Origin: Parasphingorhabdus marina DSM 22363
Lineage (GTDB): Bacteria; Pseudomonadota; Alphaproteobacteria; Sphingomonadales; Sphingomonadaceae
Assembly: GCF_900128895.1 (NCBI RefSeq)
Contig: NZ_FSQW01000001.1
Coordinates: 496,001 to 560,000 of the forward strand
DNA length: 64,000 nucleotides
Reading direction: 5' to 3'
The notes under the pieces are model-generated. The model saw only the letters and a program-made list of their open reading frames with translations, was not told where the DNA came from and made no database searches. This document shows, in pieces, positions 33,998 to 44,110 of this stretch; the first letter of the stretch is position 1; every line of letters starts with the position of its first letter. The position numbers and the translations under genes were made by a program.

Positions 33998-34449
33998 GAG
34001 TGTTCCATTATTTTATGTGATGCTGCGCCGGGCAGTTCCGACAGGCTCGCCAGACTGACATTATCCAGCGCTTCGCGAATCGTCCGGTTGACGACACCCC
34101 AATGGGGCTTGACCGTACAGCCGTCTTCGAGCTTGCAGTCATGATTGCCGTCAATCACGCAACTGGTAATGGCCAGCGGACCTTCGACGGCCTCGACAAT
34201 ATCCGCGAGGCTGATCGAGGCCGGGGGCCGGGCAAGACGGATGCCGCCGCCGACACCGCGGGTTGATTCGATCAGGCCGGCAGCCGTGAGGCGACTGACC
34301 AGCTTTTTGGCGGTGGGCAGAGGCACGCCGGTCTCGGCCGACAGCTTTGTGGCGTTGAGTTTGCCTTCGGCGAGAAGCGCAGCGCCGCAATGTCGCGCGG
34401 CGGCGGACATCAGGACAACTGCATAGTCGGCAAGGCTGGAAAGCCGCAT
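33994..34449 (-). CDS. Rrf2-family Fe-S regulator of the SUF operon
   Basis: 151 residues with an Rrf2 winged helix ([36 protein letters not shown]) and three cysteines at 97, 105 and 111, spaced much like the cluster ligands of IscR. It would sense cluster supply and repress or activate the operon. It is the first gene, in ATGA overlap with sufB, with a perfect palindrome over its promoter. Confidence 0.92.
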   Translation of the reverse strand: MRLSSLADYAVVLMSAAARHCGAALLAEGKLNATKLSAETGVPLPTAKKLVSRLTAAGLIESTRGVGGGIRLARPPASISLADIVEAVEGPLAITSCVIDGNHDCKLEDGCTVKPHWGVVNRTIREALDNVSLASLSELPGAASHKIMEHS

Positions 34450-34476
34450 ATTCTTTCTCGAAACCGGGGTGATTCT

Positions 34477-34517
34477 CTAAATAAGACTTATTTAGTCTCA
34501 TTTATCCGGCATTGCAA
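34477..34517 (-). promoter_or_regulatory. SUF operon promoter and operator
   Basis: On the minus strand TTGCAA (34517-34512) and TAAATA (34494-34489) are 17 bases apart. CTAAATAAGACTTATTTAG (34477-34495), a perfect 9-base inverted repeat around one central base, covers the -10. Binding by the adjacent Rrf2 regulator would occlude RNA polymerase. The palindrome is seen; the regulator assignment is inference. Confidence 0.65.
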
Positions 34518-34590
34518 CAGCCATTGGCGTCAAAAGCGCGGATCAATGGGAAAAACAGGCGTCCAGTTGGTCCAGCCGGACCGGCCAATT

Positions 34591-35460
34591 CTATGTGTCG
34601 GAAGTCAGTGGAGCGATTTTGCCCTTGAGATCGCTGCGCTGATCAATCAGGCGCGCTGTCTCGCCTTCAGCGACACGCAATTTGGTCGGCGTGGTGCCGG
34701 CAAAGAATTTCACTTCGCGTATCATGTGCGACTGGTCGTAAAAGGCATCGACCAGTTCGAGCAGTTCTTCCTCATTATGCTCGGCATAGGCGCGGGCCGC
34801 GCGCAGCGCCCGGTATTTGCGCGCGAGATATTTGGGCGGCATGCCGTAAAGCTTGTTGACCATCCTGAGAACCTGACGCGAACTCTGCTCGGAGCGCGCC
34901 ATCAGCGCACTGACCGGCGGGGACGGCTCGGAAGACAGCCATTCGTCGACCATTCGGGTGAAGGCCTCGACTTCGGGCTTCACCCGGTGCCGCAGGTCCC
35001 GGAATATCCGGTCGGCCCAGGCGGTCATTTCCTCGGCACTCTGGCAATTGCGCAGCAGCTCCAGGCTCTTGTCGATCTCGTCGGTGAATATCTTGTTGGC
35101 CGGTACCGCCTTGTCGGTAAAATCCGCCGCAGATTTCTTGGTCAGCGCCGCCCAGCCCGTTGGCAGCAAGCCGACTCCGAACATCCGAAACGGGCCTTTG
35201 ACATCAAAATGCATCGCACCGGTTGAGGGGCCCACCAGCATGCTGTCCTTCGCCCCATAGGAGGTCTCCCCATTGGCGAAGCTCAGATCTGCAGTGCCTT
35301 CAAGCAGAAACCGCAACTGTGCGATCGCGGCCCGCTCATTGTCGGCAAATTTCGGCTGGTCGACATCGAACAGATAGTAGACCGAAACCAGATCGCGGAC
35401 ATCTTCCGCAGGCACAAAATATTTCAGACTGACCAATGCGAACCCCTTTTTACCTGACAT
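34591..35460 (-). CDS. AraC-family transcriptional regulator
   Basis: 289 residues from the ATG at 35460. The N-terminus (SLKYFVPAEDVRDLVSVYYLFDV) matches the cupin-like ligand domain of a sphingomonad AraC subfamily, and the C-terminal helix-turn-helix has SALMARSEQSSRQVLRMVNKLYGMPPKYLARKYRALRAA. Frames extending further 5' contain a hydrophobic, unlikely leader. The regulated genes are not obvious; it stands between the SUF regulator and a DUF885 gene. Confidence 0.85.
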   Translation of the reverse strand: MSGKKGFALVSLKYFVPAEDVRDLVSVYYLFDVDQPKFADNERAAIAQLRFLLEGTADLSFANGETSYGAKDSMLVGPSTGAMHFDVKGPFRMFGVGLLPTGWAALTKKSAADFTDKAVPANKIFTDEIDKSLELLRNCQSAEEMTAWADRIFRDLRHRVKPEVEAFTRMVDEWLSSEPSPPVSALMARSEQSSRQVLRMVNKLYGMPPKYLARKYRALRAARAYAEHNEEELLELVDAFYDQSHMIREVKFFAGTTPTKLRVAEGETARLIDQRSDLKGKIAPLTSDT

Positions 35461-35511
35461 GTAACATATCAGATGACCGATGGTTGCGCGCTTATAGCTG
35501 AAAAATATAGG

Positions 35512-35548
35512 AAAAAAAACTGGCCTGACCAGAAAACCGGTCAGGCCA
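35512..35548 (-). terminator. Intrinsic terminator downstream of the DUF885 gene
   Basis: TGGCCTGACC (35521-35530) and GGTCAGGCCA (35539-35548) form a perfect 10-bp stem with an AGAAAACC loop. On the minus strand the stem is followed by a run of eight T. It stops leftward transcripts before the AraC-type gene. Confidence 0.85.
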
Positions 35549-35590
35549 ATAAGGAAAAGAACTCTTTGTCCCGGAAAAACCGAGACCAAA

Positions 35591-35700
35591 GCCCTTTGGG
35601 TCGCACCCAAGGCATGCACCAGAATGGTCCGTTTCTCATTGGACAAAAACGACGTTTTTCCCGCTTTGCCCGTGAGATAGACCCATTTTGGGCCTATCTC
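35591..35700. other. Cluster of short inverted repeats between AraC and DUF885 genes
   Basis: Besides the terminator, the 245-base gap holds ACCAAAG-CC-CTTTGGGT (about 35591-35607), the perfect palindrome AAAAACG-A-CGTTTTT (35646-35660), and GAGATAG-ACCCATTTTGGGC-CTATCTC (35674-35700) just after the DUF885 stop. No gene is seen here. They may be mRNA-end structures or operators for the AraC-type gene. Confidence 0.55.
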
Positions 35701-35705
35701 TCCCG

Positions 35706-37529
35706 TCAGCGCGCTCCGGCGATCCAGCTGTCGATGCGCTCTTCCATGATGTTGAGCGGAACCGGCCCGCTTCTGAGAATCACGTCATGGAAATCTCCCA
35801 TGGTGAATTTGTCGCCAAGCCGAGTCTGCGCGCGTTCCCGCAACTCCAGAATCTTCAGTTTGCCGATCATGTAGGCCGTCGCCTGCCCGGGGAACACGAT
35901 ATAACGCTCGATCGCCTTGCGGATATCCCCGTCCGGATTGGGGGTATTCTCGGTCAGGTACGCAATCGCCTTTTCCCGGCTCCAGCGCTTGTCGTGAATC
36001 CCGGTATCAACCACCAGGCGGCACGCGCGCCACAGCTCCATGCCCAGTCGCCCGAAGTCCGAATAGGGATCAGTATAGAATCCCATGTCCTTGCCCAGCT
36101 CCTCGGTATAGAGCCCCCAGCCCTCCGAATAGGCAGTGATTCCGCCGAATTTCCGGAATGCGGGCAATTCGCCCAGTTCGGTCTGAATGGCCAGTTGCAG
36201 GTGATGCCCGGGCAACGCCTCATGATAGGCCAGCGCCTCGAGCTCGGTTTTGGACATGCTCTTCAGGTCGTACAGATTGACATAATAGGTGCCGGGACGG
36301 GATCCGTCGGGAGCCGGCCGCTGATAAAAGGCCTTGCCTGCCGATTTCTCGCGAAACGCTTCCACCGGTTTGATGACAAAGGGCGCCTTGGGCAGGGTGT
36401 TGAAAAATTCCGGCAGTTTTTTCTCCATTTCCGCCAGTTTCGCATTGGCCTCGGCCAGATAGTCCTCGCGACTGGTGTGGAAATACTGATCGCCGGTCCG
36501 CAGATGGACAAAAAATTCCTGCAAGCTGCCCTCAAAGCCGACCTGTTGCATGATCTTGCGCATCTCGCCGTGGATGCGGGCGACATTGTCGAGGCCGATC
36601 TGATGAATCTGGTCTGCGGTCAGGTCGGTGGTGGTGTAATTTTTCAGCCGTTCCGCATAATAGGCAGCCCCGTCCTTGAAGCGCCAGACGCCATCGCCGT
36701 CACCGGCCGTCGCCTGCTGTCGTTCCATTTCCGCGATAAGCTTGCGATAGGCGGGGGCCAGACTGCCCAGCAGCGCTTCCTCGCCACGGGCAATCAGGTC
36801 CCGCTTTTCGGCAGCCGGCAGATCGAGTGCGTTGACCTTCTTCTGGAGGTCAGCGAACAGCGGAGACGGTTCTCCCTCTTCGAACGGGCCGCCGCTGATT
36901 ACGTTTCGGGCGTCACTGATGACATAGGGAAAGACCCAGTCCGGCACCATGATCCCGTCATTTGCCCGCTCGGCTGCCTGTGCAACCAGCGTTTCGATAA
37001 ACGGTCCGACCGCGGACAGGCGACTGACATAGGCTTCGGCATCCTCCTTGTTCGTGACCTGATGGATGTTGATCATGAACGCCGGAATCTGGCTCTGCGC
37101 CCCGCGCATCTGGTCGAAAATATAGCCGTTGCGCCGGAAGGGAAAAGCCGCACGCGACCGTTCGGCCCGGGCCTGGAACAGCCGATAGCTGAGTTGGCCT
37201 GCCGGTGACAGCGAGTCCTTGTCAAACCGCCGTTCCATTTCGGTCAGCGCGGCCTGTCCGCGCTCATAGTCGGCTATCGCCGCCGCCTCGGAAGGGTCAT
37301 CCAGCTTGCCATAATCGGCATCCCGGATTCCGCGAAAGGATTTCGACAGCGGCGAGTTCGCCAGTTCTTCGCGATCATAGTCCTCAAAAAAGGTGTTGAG
37401 CGCTGCGTCCGGATCAACATCCGGGGCCGTCGCTGCTGCGGATTGCGCGCTGGCGCTGTCCACGCCGCCATAGCCCGGAGAACAGGCAGCCAGAAATATC
37501 GTCGAGGCCAGAAATGCGGCTTTTTTCAT
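35706..37529 (-). CDS. DUF885 family lipoprotein, putative metallohydrolase
   Basis: 607 residues from the ATG at 37529. The N-terminus KKAAFLASTIFLAACSPG has a lipobox with Cys16. The zinc-site-like AYHEALPGHHLQLAIQ, with a glutamate further on (AYSEGWGLYTEELG), is the hallmark of DUF885 proteins, which are related to metallopeptidases and have been linked to peptide hydrolysis. Upstream frame to 37550 is unlikely because it spoils the signal. It is followed by a terminator. Confidence 0.9.
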   Translation of the reverse strand: MKKAAFLASTIFLAACSPGYGGVDSASAQSAAATAPDVDPDAALNTFFEDYDREELANSPLSKSFRGIRDADYGKLDDPSEAAAIADYERGQAALTEMERRFDKDSLSPAGQLSYRLFQARAERSRAAFPFRRNGYIFDQMRGAQSQIPAFMINIHQVTNKEDAEAYVSRLSAVGPFIETLVAQAAERANDGIMVPDWVFPYVISDARNVISGGPFEEGEPSPLFADLQKKVNALDLPAAEKRDLIARGEEALLGSLAPAYRKLIAEMERQQATAGDGDGVWRFKDGAAYYAERLKNYTTTDLTADQIHQIGLDNVARIHGEMRKIMQQVGFEGSLQEFFVHLRTGDQYFHTSREDYLAEANAKLAEMEKKLPEFFNTLPKAPFVIKPVEAFREKSAGKAFYQRPAPDGSRPGTYYVNLYDLKSMSKTELEALAYHEALPGHHLQLAIQTELGELPAFRKFGGITAYSEGWGLYTEELGKDMGFYTDPYSDFGRLGMELWRACRLVVDTGIHDKRWSREKAIAYLTENTPNPDGDIRKAIERYIVFPGQATAYMIGKLKILELRERAQTRLGDKFTMGDFHDVILRSGPVPLNIMEERIDSWIAGAR

Positions 37530-37560
37530 GATTGAGAACCCTTGTATCAAAATTGCAAAA

Positions 37561-39498
37561 CTACCGGTTGAGTCGCCCGCTGATCAGGCTGTCCACGACA
37601 CCGGGATCTGCGAGAGTAGATGTATCACCAAGGCTGGCATAGTCATTCTCCGCTATCTTGCGCAAGATGCGGCGCATGATTTTGCCCGAGCGTGTCTTGG
37701 GAAGTGCCGGGGTGAGGTGGAGATGATCTGGCGTGGCAATGGGTCCGATTTCCGTGCGGACATGCCCGCGCAGCTCAGCCACCAGTTCGGCACTGTCCTG
37801 CTCGCCGGCATTGAGGGTCACATAGCAATAGATCCCCTGCCCCTTGATATCGTGCGGATATCCGACCACCGCTGCTTCGGCGACTTTCGGATGGGCGACA
37901 AGTGCACTTTCCACTTCCGCTGTGCCCATCCGGTGGCCCGAGACGTTGATCACGTCATCGACCCGGCCTGTGATCCAGTAATAGTCATCAGCATCTCGCC
38001 GACAGCCGTCGCCGGTAAAATATTTGCCCTTGTAGGTGGAAAAATAGGTCTGGATGAAGCGTTCGTGGTCTCCGTAGACACTGCGCGCCTGACCCGGCCA
38101 GCTATGGGTGATGCACAAATTGCCGTCGGTCGCACCCTCCAGAACGCCACCGTCATTGTCGACCAGTTGCGGGCGGATGCCGAAGAACGGCTTGCCCGCA
38201 CTGCCCGGTTTCATGTCATGGGCACCCGGCAATGTCGTGATCATGATCCCTCCGGTCTCGGTCTGCCACCAGGTATCGACAATCGGCGAAGCGCCGTCCC
38301 CGACCACTTCATGATACCAGCGCCAAGCTTCCGGATTGATCGGCTCGCCGACAGTTCCGAGCAGGCGCAGCGAACTGCGATCATGCTTCTTCACGGGGTC
38401 TTCCCCCTCGCGCATCAGCGCCCGGATCGCGGTCGGTGCCGTGTAGAAAACATTGACCCTATGTTTGGCGATGACCTGCCAGAAGCGGCCATGGTCGGGA
38501 TAGTTGGGCACACCTTCGAAAATCACCTGACTCGCCCCGTTGATCAGCGGACCATAGACGATATAGCTGTGCCCGGTCACCCAGCCGATATCGGCCGAGC
38601 ACCAGAAGATTTCACCCGGTTTATAGTCGAACACATAGTGGAATGTCGTGGCCGTCCAGACCGCATAACCGCCGGTCGTGTGCAGCACGCCCTTCGGCTT
38701 GCCGGTGGATCCGGACGTGTAGAGAATGAACAGCGGATCTTCTGCCTTCATCGGCTCGCACAGGCATTCTGCCGGAACATCCGCGCTGATTTCGTGATAC
38801 CAGTGGTCGCGACCGGTCGTCATCGCAATGTTCGCGCCCGTGTGATTCACAACAAGAACAGCATCGACCTCGACGCCGTCCTTCGACAGGGCGGCATCGA
38901 CATTAGCCTTGAGCGGAACCGGCTTGCCTCCCCTCCTGCCCGCATCCGCACAGATCACGAACCGGCTCTCGCAGTCCGAGATCCGCCCGGCCAGCGCATC
39001 CGGAGAAAAGCCGCCAAACACAACGGAATGTATTGTCCCGATTCGCGCGCAGGCGAGCATGGCAATCGCCCCTTCCGGGATCATCGGCATGTAAATGGTT
39101 ACCCGGTCCCCCTTTTTCACGCCCATGGCCTTCAGGCTGTTCGCCATTCGGATCACTTCTGCAAGCAACTCCGCATAGCTGAGCTTGCGTCCTTCCTCAT
39201 CCGGATCGTCCGGCTCAAATATCAGGGCCACATCGTCGCCTCTGCCGCTGGCAACATGCCGGTCCACGGCATTGTGGCAGATGTTCAGAACCCCGTCTTC
39301 AAACCACCGGATGTCCACCGGATCATAGGACCAGTTGGCAATGGCCGACGGCGCGACTTCCCATTCAATGCGCCGCGACTGGTCTCGCCAGAATGCGTCC
39401 GGATCGGAAAGGCTCTGCGCATAGAGACGATCATAATCGGCCAGCGAGCAATGAGTGTTGTCCGTGGCCCCCGGGCCCGGTGTGATGCGATCGCCCAT
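37561..39498 (-). CDS. acs: Acetyl-CoA synthetase
   Basis: 645 residues from the ATG at 39498, with AAAGGAGA 8 bases upstream. It activates acetate to acetyl-CoA through acetyl-AMP. The adenylate-forming motif [14 protein letters not shown], the hinge region [29 protein letters not shown] and the C-terminal [10 protein letters not shown] with the catalytic, acetylation-regulated lysine are complete. A frame extends 19 codons further upstream but lacks an SD. Confidence 0.96.
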   Translation of the reverse strand: MGDRITPGPGATDNTHCSLADYDRLYAQSLSDPDAFWRDQSRRIEWEVAPSAIANWSYDPVDIRWFEDGVLNICHNAVDRHVASGRGDDVALIFEPDDPDEEGRKLSYAELLAEVIRMANSLKAMGVKKGDRVTIYMPMIPEGAIAMLACARIGTIHSVVFGGFSPDALAGRISDCESRFVICADAGRRGGKPVPLKANVDAALSKDGVEVDAVLVVNHTGANIAMTTGRDHWYHEISADVPAECLCEPMKAEDPLFILYTSGSTGKPKGVLHTTGGYAVWTATTFHYVFDYKPGEIFWCSADIGWVTGHSYIVYGPLINGASQVIFEGVPNYPDHGRFWQVIAKHRVNVFYTAPTAIRALMREGEDPVKKHDRSSLRLLGTVGEPINPEAWRWYHEVVGDGASPIVDTWWQTETGGIMITTLPGAHDMKPGSAGKPFFGIRPQLVDNDGGVLEGATDGNLCITHSWPGQARSVYGDHERFIQTYFSTYKGKYFTGDGCRRDADDYYWITGRVDDVINVSGHRMGTAEVESALVAHPKVAEAAVVGYPHDIKGQGIYCYVTLNAGEQDSAELVAELRGHVRTEIGPIATPDHLHLTPALPKTRSGKIMRRILRKIAENDYASLGDTSTLADPGVVDSLISGRLNR

Positions 39499-39651
39499 CT
39501 GATTCTCTCCTTTGACGGCTTCACCCTTTTCTAGCCATCGCAGGTCTTCCCGCAAATGCTCTTTTTGGGGATCTGCAATGGCCGGCCCAAAATCCCGATG
39601 GCAGAGGGACGTCGAGTCATGCTAGCCTTGGCCAGTCGAGAGGAGAAAAGC

Positions 39652-40512
39652 ATGGCAACGGCAACATCCGCGCCACAGGCAGAATGCGGACTGGAAATCC
39701 GGCAGATGACACCCGGTATCGGGGCAGAAATTTCCGGCATATCGCTGGCAGACCCGCTGGACGAAACGGTAATCTCTGCAGTGCGTCAGGCCTTGCTGAC
39801 CCACAAGGTGATCTTTTTTCGGGATCAGCATCTGTCGCAGGAGCAGCTTCTGGCTTTTGCCCGACGGTTCGGCGAACTGGAAATCCACCCCGCCACGCCC
39901 AGGGACCAGCCGTTCCCGGAAGTGCTCCGCATCGCCCATGGCCCGGACAGCAGGGGCAAGGAAAACATGTGGCACAGTGATGTCACCTGGCGGCCGGAAC
40001 CGTCGCTCGGGTCGGTGCTGAGCGCCGTGGAAATCCCTCCGGTCGGGGGCGACACGCTGTTTGCGAACATGAATCTGGCCTATGAGAAATTGCCGAAAGA
40101 CCTGCGCGAGCGCGTTACCGGCCTGACAGCGGTTCACGATATCGCGCGCGTCTTTGCCAAGCGGCTGGGCAAGTCGCCGGAAGATCTCCACGACAAATAT
40201 CCGCCGCAGGAACATCCGGTCATCCGCACGCATCCCGAAACCGGCTTGCGCGCCATCTATGTCAACAATGCCTTTACCAGCCATATTGTCGGCATGGACC
40301 GCGCCGAGAGTGATGCACTGCTTGCCCGGCTATATGCCACGGCGTCCGATCCGGAAATCCAGTGCCGCTTCCGCTGGGCGGAGGGTGCAGTGGCGTTTTG
40401 GGACAATCGCGCATCCCAGCATTTTGCCGCTTCGGACTATTTTCCGCAGCGCCGGGTCATGGAGCGCGCAACGATTGCCGGCGACCGGCCCTATTTTGAT
40501 GCATCCGCCTGA
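39652..40512 (+). CDS. TauD/TfdA-family Fe(II)/2-oxoglutarate dioxygenase
   Basis: 286 residues with the start at 39652 (GAGGAGA upstream). The fold is clear from GLEIRQMTPGIGAEISGISL and HKVIFFRDQHLSQEQLLAFARRFG. The iron ligands are His108 and Asp110 (MWHSDVTW) and His257 (ASQHFA), with the 2-oxoglutarate-binding Arg in QRRVMER. TauD releases sulfite from taurine, but members also act on other sulfonates, sulfate esters or aryloxy acids. It precedes an FAD oxidoreductase by 14 bases. Confidence 0.92.
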   Translation: MATATSAPQAECGLEIRQMTPGIGAEISGISLADPLDETVISAVRQALLTHKVIFFRDQHLSQEQLLAFARRFGELEIHPATPRDQPFPEVLRIAHGPDSRGKENMWHSDVTWRPEPSLGSVLSAVEIPPVGGDTLFANMNLAYEKLPKDLRERVTGLTAVHDIARVFAKRLGKSPEDLHDKYPPQEHPVIRTHPETGLRAIYVNNAFTSHIVGMDRAESDALLARLYATASDPEIQCRFRWAEGAVAFWDNRASQHFAASDYFPQRRVMERATIAGDRPYFDASA

Positions 40513-40526
40513 AGCCTTTGCCTGAC

Positions 40527-42131
40527 ATGGACCAGAAAATCGACGCGCTGATCATTGGCGGCGGGCATAATGGTCTGGTCTGCGCCTTCTATCTGGCGCG
40601 TGCCGGCATGAAAGTGCGGGTGCTCGAAGCGCGCCATGTCGTTGGCGGGGCGGCGGTCACCGAGGAATTCCATCCCGGATTTCGCAACTCTACCGCCAGC
40701 TATACCGTGTCCCTGCTCCAGCCGAAAATCATCGCCGACATGAAACTGGCAAAGCGCGGATATCGGGTCTCGCTGCGCCCGCTGAGCAATTTTCTGCCAC
40801 TCGGCGGTGGTCATTTTCTGAAACTCGGCGGAGGGCTGGCCGCTACCCAGGCGGAGGTTTCGCGGTTCTCCGAAAAGGATGCCGCCCGATTGCCCGAATA
40901 TTATGCCATGCTGGAAGTCGCAGCGGGTTTGCTACGGGACATGGCGCACAAAATCCCGCCGGGCGCGGGCAGCGGCGCGGCCACTCTTCTGCAGGTCATC
41001 CGCCAGGGCCGGCAATTTCTGAAACTGTCCGCGCTGCAGCAGCACCAGATCGTCCAGCTGTTCACCCTCAGCGCGCGGGAATTGCTCGACCTATGGTTTG
41101 AGAGCGCGCCGATCAAGGCAGCCTTCGGTTTTGATGCGATCGTCGGCAATTTTGCCAGCCCGGATATGCCGGGCAGCGCCTATGTTCTGCTCCACCACGT
41201 CTTCGGTGAGGTCAACGGGGAGCAGGGGCAGTGGGGTCATGTCGATGGCGGCATGGGGCGGATCACCGAGCTGATGGCAGATGCGTGCGATGAAGCCGGA
41301 GTGGACATCCGCACCGAAAGCCCTGTGGAGCAGGTGCTGGTCCATGAGCGCAAGGCTGCGGGCGTACAGCTGGCGGACGGCGAGCAGATGCAGGCGGACC
41401 TCGTCATCGCCAATGTCGGTCCGAAGCTGCTTTATGATCGGCTCTGCGCACCGGACGATCTGCCGGATGACTTTCGCCAAATGATGGCCGGCTACAAGTG
41501 CGGGTCCGGCAGTTTCCGGATGAACCTGGCGCTGGACGGCCTGCCCGGATTTTCGGATTTGCCCGGTGAAGGGGACCATCTGAAATCCGGCATCATCATG
41601 GCGCCATCCCTCGACTATATGGATCAGGCCTGGCGGGATGCGAAGGATTTTGGCTGGTCGCGAAAGCCGGTGGTCGAAATGCTCATCCCCAGTCTGGTCG
41701 ATGACAATCTCGCCCCGCCCGGCAAACATGTCGCCAGCCTGTTCTGCCAGCAATTCGCCCCGAATCTTCCGGGTGAGCGCAGCTGGGACACCGAGCGGGA
41801 TGCCGCAGTACAAGCCATACTGGACGTCGTCGAGGATCACGCACCGGGATTTCGCAAGCTGATTCTGGGCCAGATGGCGCTGTCCCCGCTCGATCTGGAA
41901 CGGAGGTTCGGACTGGTCGGCGGCGACATATTCCATGGCCGCATGTCCCTCGACCAGTTATGGGCGGCGCGGCCGGTTGTCGGCTCAGGTAATTATCGCG
42001 GCCCGATAGAGGGGCTGTGGATGTGCGGATCGGGAACCCATCCGGGCGGCGGAGTCACTGGTGCTCCCGGCCATAATGCGGCGCAAGCCATTCTTGCCAA
42101 CCGCCCGCTCTGGCAACGGTTTTTGAGGTGA
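40527..42131 (+). CDS. FAD-dependent oxidoreductase of the phytoene desaturase-like family
   Basis: 534 residues. The FAD Rossmann motif IGGGHNGLVCAFYLARAGMKVRVLE opens the protein, GGAAVTEEFHPGFRNSTASY follows, and the C-terminal FAD segment is WMCGSGTHPGGGVTGAPGHNAA. Such proteins (related to pyridine nucleotide-disulfide oxidoreductase domain protein 2) oxidise or isomerise unsaturated compounds; carotenoid substrate is not implied. I use ATG 40527; a TTG at 40518 is possible. Confidence 0.88.
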   Translation: MDQKIDALIIGGGHNGLVCAFYLARAGMKVRVLEARHVVGGAAVTEEFHPGFRNSTASYTVSLLQPKIIADMKLAKRGYRVSLRPLSNFLPLGGGHFLKLGGGLAATQAEVSRFSEKDAARLPEYYAMLEVAAGLLRDMAHKIPPGAGSGAATLLQVIRQGRQFLKLSALQQHQIVQLFTLSARELLDLWFESAPIKAAFGFDAIVGNFASPDMPGSAYVLLHHVFGEVNGEQGQWGHVDGGMGRITELMADACDEAGVDIRTESPVEQVLVHERKAAGVQLADGEQMQADLVIANVGPKLLYDRLCAPDDLPDDFRQMMAGYKCGSGSFRMNLALDGLPGFSDLPGEGDHLKSGIIMAPSLDYMDQAWRDAKDFGWSRKPVVEMLIPSLVDDNLAPPGKHVASLFCQQFAPNLPGERSWDTERDAAVQAILDVVEDHAPGFRKLILGQMALSPLDLERRFGLVGGDIFHGRMSLDQLWAARPVVGSGNYRGPIEGLWMCGSGTHPGGGVTGAPGHNAAQAILANRPLWQRFLR

Positions 42132-42215
42132 CGCTACGGCATGCTTCGCCAAGAGCGCCAACTTGCATTGATGTCAGCTAAAGGATAGTTTCAGCACCAA
42201 GGAGAGGGAGAAAAC

Positions 42216-44108
42216 ATGCGCAAGATTCTGTTACTGGCGAGCGGTGCCACCGCGTTGGCACTTTCGGGTTGCGGCGGACTGACCGGTTCGGACGATGCCG
42301 AAGTGGAAGTCACCAACACGGAATATCCGGAGCAGGTATATTGGGGCGACACCCATTTGCACACCGATAACAGCGTCGACGCCTATGGCTTTGGCAACCG
42401 GCTGAACGCCGAACAAGCGCTGCGTTTTGCCCGCGGCGAAGAAGTCACGGCGACCAAGGGTGAAAAAGCGAAACTCTCCCGCCCGCTCGATTTTCTCGTC
42501 ATTGCCGATCATAGCGACGCCATGGGTGCGACCAAGGCGATTGCCGAAGCACCGCGGATCGCGCTGCTCGGCAACGAGTTCCTGCTGCGCTGGCATGACA
42601 TGCTCAACGAAAGCGAAGAAGGCGCCCTGCAGGTCACAGCGGAGCTGATTGACGGTGCAGCCAAAGGCACACTTCCCGAAGAGCTTACTGATCCCGAAGA
42701 ACAGGCCGAACGCACAACCGAATTGTGGAACGCGCATGGCGAAACGGTCGATGAATATAATGAACCCGGCAAGTTTACGGCCTTCATGGGCTATGAATAT
42801 ACGCCGATGCCGCAGGGCGACAATCTCCACCGCGTGGTGATGTTCCGGGATGGGGCCGACAAGGCAACCACCGTCCTGCCCTATTCGTCGCAGGGATTTG
42901 CCGGAAATCCGGAGAATCTGTGGGAGCATATGGCGGCCTATGAGAAAGATACCGGCGGTCAGATGCTGGCGATTCCGCACAACAGCAATGTGTCCAACGG
43001 GCGCATGTTCGAAATGCAGAAATATGACGGCAGCCCGATTGATGCGGCCTATGCCAAAACACGGGCCTTGCGCGAGCCGGTGGTCGAAGTCACTCAGATC
43101 AAGGGCGACAGCGAAGCCCATCCCTTCCTGTCTCCCAATGACGAATTTGCCGGCTTTGGTGACGCGGGCTGGGACCAATGCAATCTCAGCTGCACGCGCA
43201 AAATGGCCCCGGAAAGCTATGCCGGAAGCTATACTCGCGAGGCGCTGAAACGCGGGCTGGAACTGGTGCACAGGATCGGTGCAAACCCGTTCAAATTCGG
43301 GGTGATCGGCTCCACCGACAGCCACACGTCACTGGCGACCGCGGACGAGGACAATTTCTTCGGCAAGCACAGCGCCAATGAAGCCAATGCCAGGGACCGC
43401 GCGCTGCAACCGCAAAATCTCGGGACTCGCGAAGGCCGGTTCGGTTGGCACTATCTGTCCAGCGGCTATGCCGCTGCCTGGGCAACCAGCAACACGCGCG
43501 AGGCCATTTTCGATGCCTTCATGCGCCGCGAAGTCTATGCCACGACGGGCCCGCGGATGACCGTGCGATTCTTCGGCGGCTTCGGATTTACCGCGGACGA
43601 CATGGCTGATCTGGTCAAGGCCGGATATGAAAAGGGCGTGCCAATGGGCGGCGATCTCACCGGCGGAGACGGCACTGCACCCAGCTTCCTGATCAGCGCA
43701 TTGATGGACCCTGAAAGCGCAAGTCTTGACCGCGTTCAGGTTGTCAAAGGCTGGATCGATGCGGATGGCAACTCGCAGGAAAAAATCTACAATGTCAGCT
43801 GGAGTGACGCCGACAACCGCAAGGCCGATGCAGATGGCAAGATCGGAGCCGTGCCCAACACGGTCGACCTGACCAAAGGCACCTGGGACAATGCGACGGG
43901 AGCACCGGAGCTGGCAACCTGGTGGCAGGATCCGGATTTCGAGGCCGATCAGCATGCCTTCTATTATGTCCGGGTGCTGGAAATTCCGACACCCACATGG
44001 CCGGTATATGATGCGCTGAAATTCAACCTGACCCTGCCGGACGAGGTGATCAAGATCCAGCAGGAGCGCGCCTACACCTCGCCGATCTGGTATACCCCCA
44101 AGGCATAA
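42216..44108 (+). CDS. DUF3604 lipoprotein, PHP-like metallo-hydrolase candidate
   Basis: 630 residues. A lipoprotein signal is present (ALALSGC, Cys19). The DUF3604 core has YWGDTHLHTDNSVDAYGFGNRLN, DFLVIADHSDAMG, AFMGYEYTPMP, LAIPHNSNVSNG and GVIGSTDSHTSLA, with many His/Asp residues placed like the metal ligands of PHP phosphoesterases. The true substrate is unknown. SD GGAGAGGGAG. It forms a close row with the two following genes. Confidence 0.9.
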   Translation: MRKILLLASGATALALSGCGGLTGSDDAEVEVTNTEYPEQVYWGDTHLHTDNSVDAYGFGNRLNAEQALRFARGEEVTATKGEKAKLSRPLDFLVIADHSDAMGATKAIAEAPRIALLGNEFLLRWHDMLNESEEGALQVTAELIDGAAKGTLPEELTDPEEQAERTTELWNAHGETVDEYNEPGKFTAFMGYEYTPMPQGDNLHRVVMFRDGADKATTVLPYSSQGFAGNPENLWEHMAAYEKDTGGQMLAIPHNSNVSNGRMFEMQKYDGSPIDAAYAKTRALREPVVEVTQIKGDSEAHPFLSPNDEFAGFGDAGWDQCNLSCTRKMAPESYAGSYTREALKRGLELVHRIGANPFKFGVIGSTDSHTSLATADEDNFFGKHSANEANARDRALQPQNLGTREGRFGWHYLSSGYAAAWATSNTREAIFDAFMRREVYATTGPRMTVRFFGGFGFTADDMADLVKAGYEKGVPMGGDLTGGDGTAPSFLISALMDPESASLDRVQVVKGWIDADGNSQEKIYNVSWSDADNRKADADGKIGAVPNTVDLTKGTWDNATGAPELATWWQDPDFEADQHAFYYVRVLEIPTPTWPVYDALKFNLTLPDEVIKIQQERAYTSPIWYTPKA

Positions 44109-44110
44109 AA

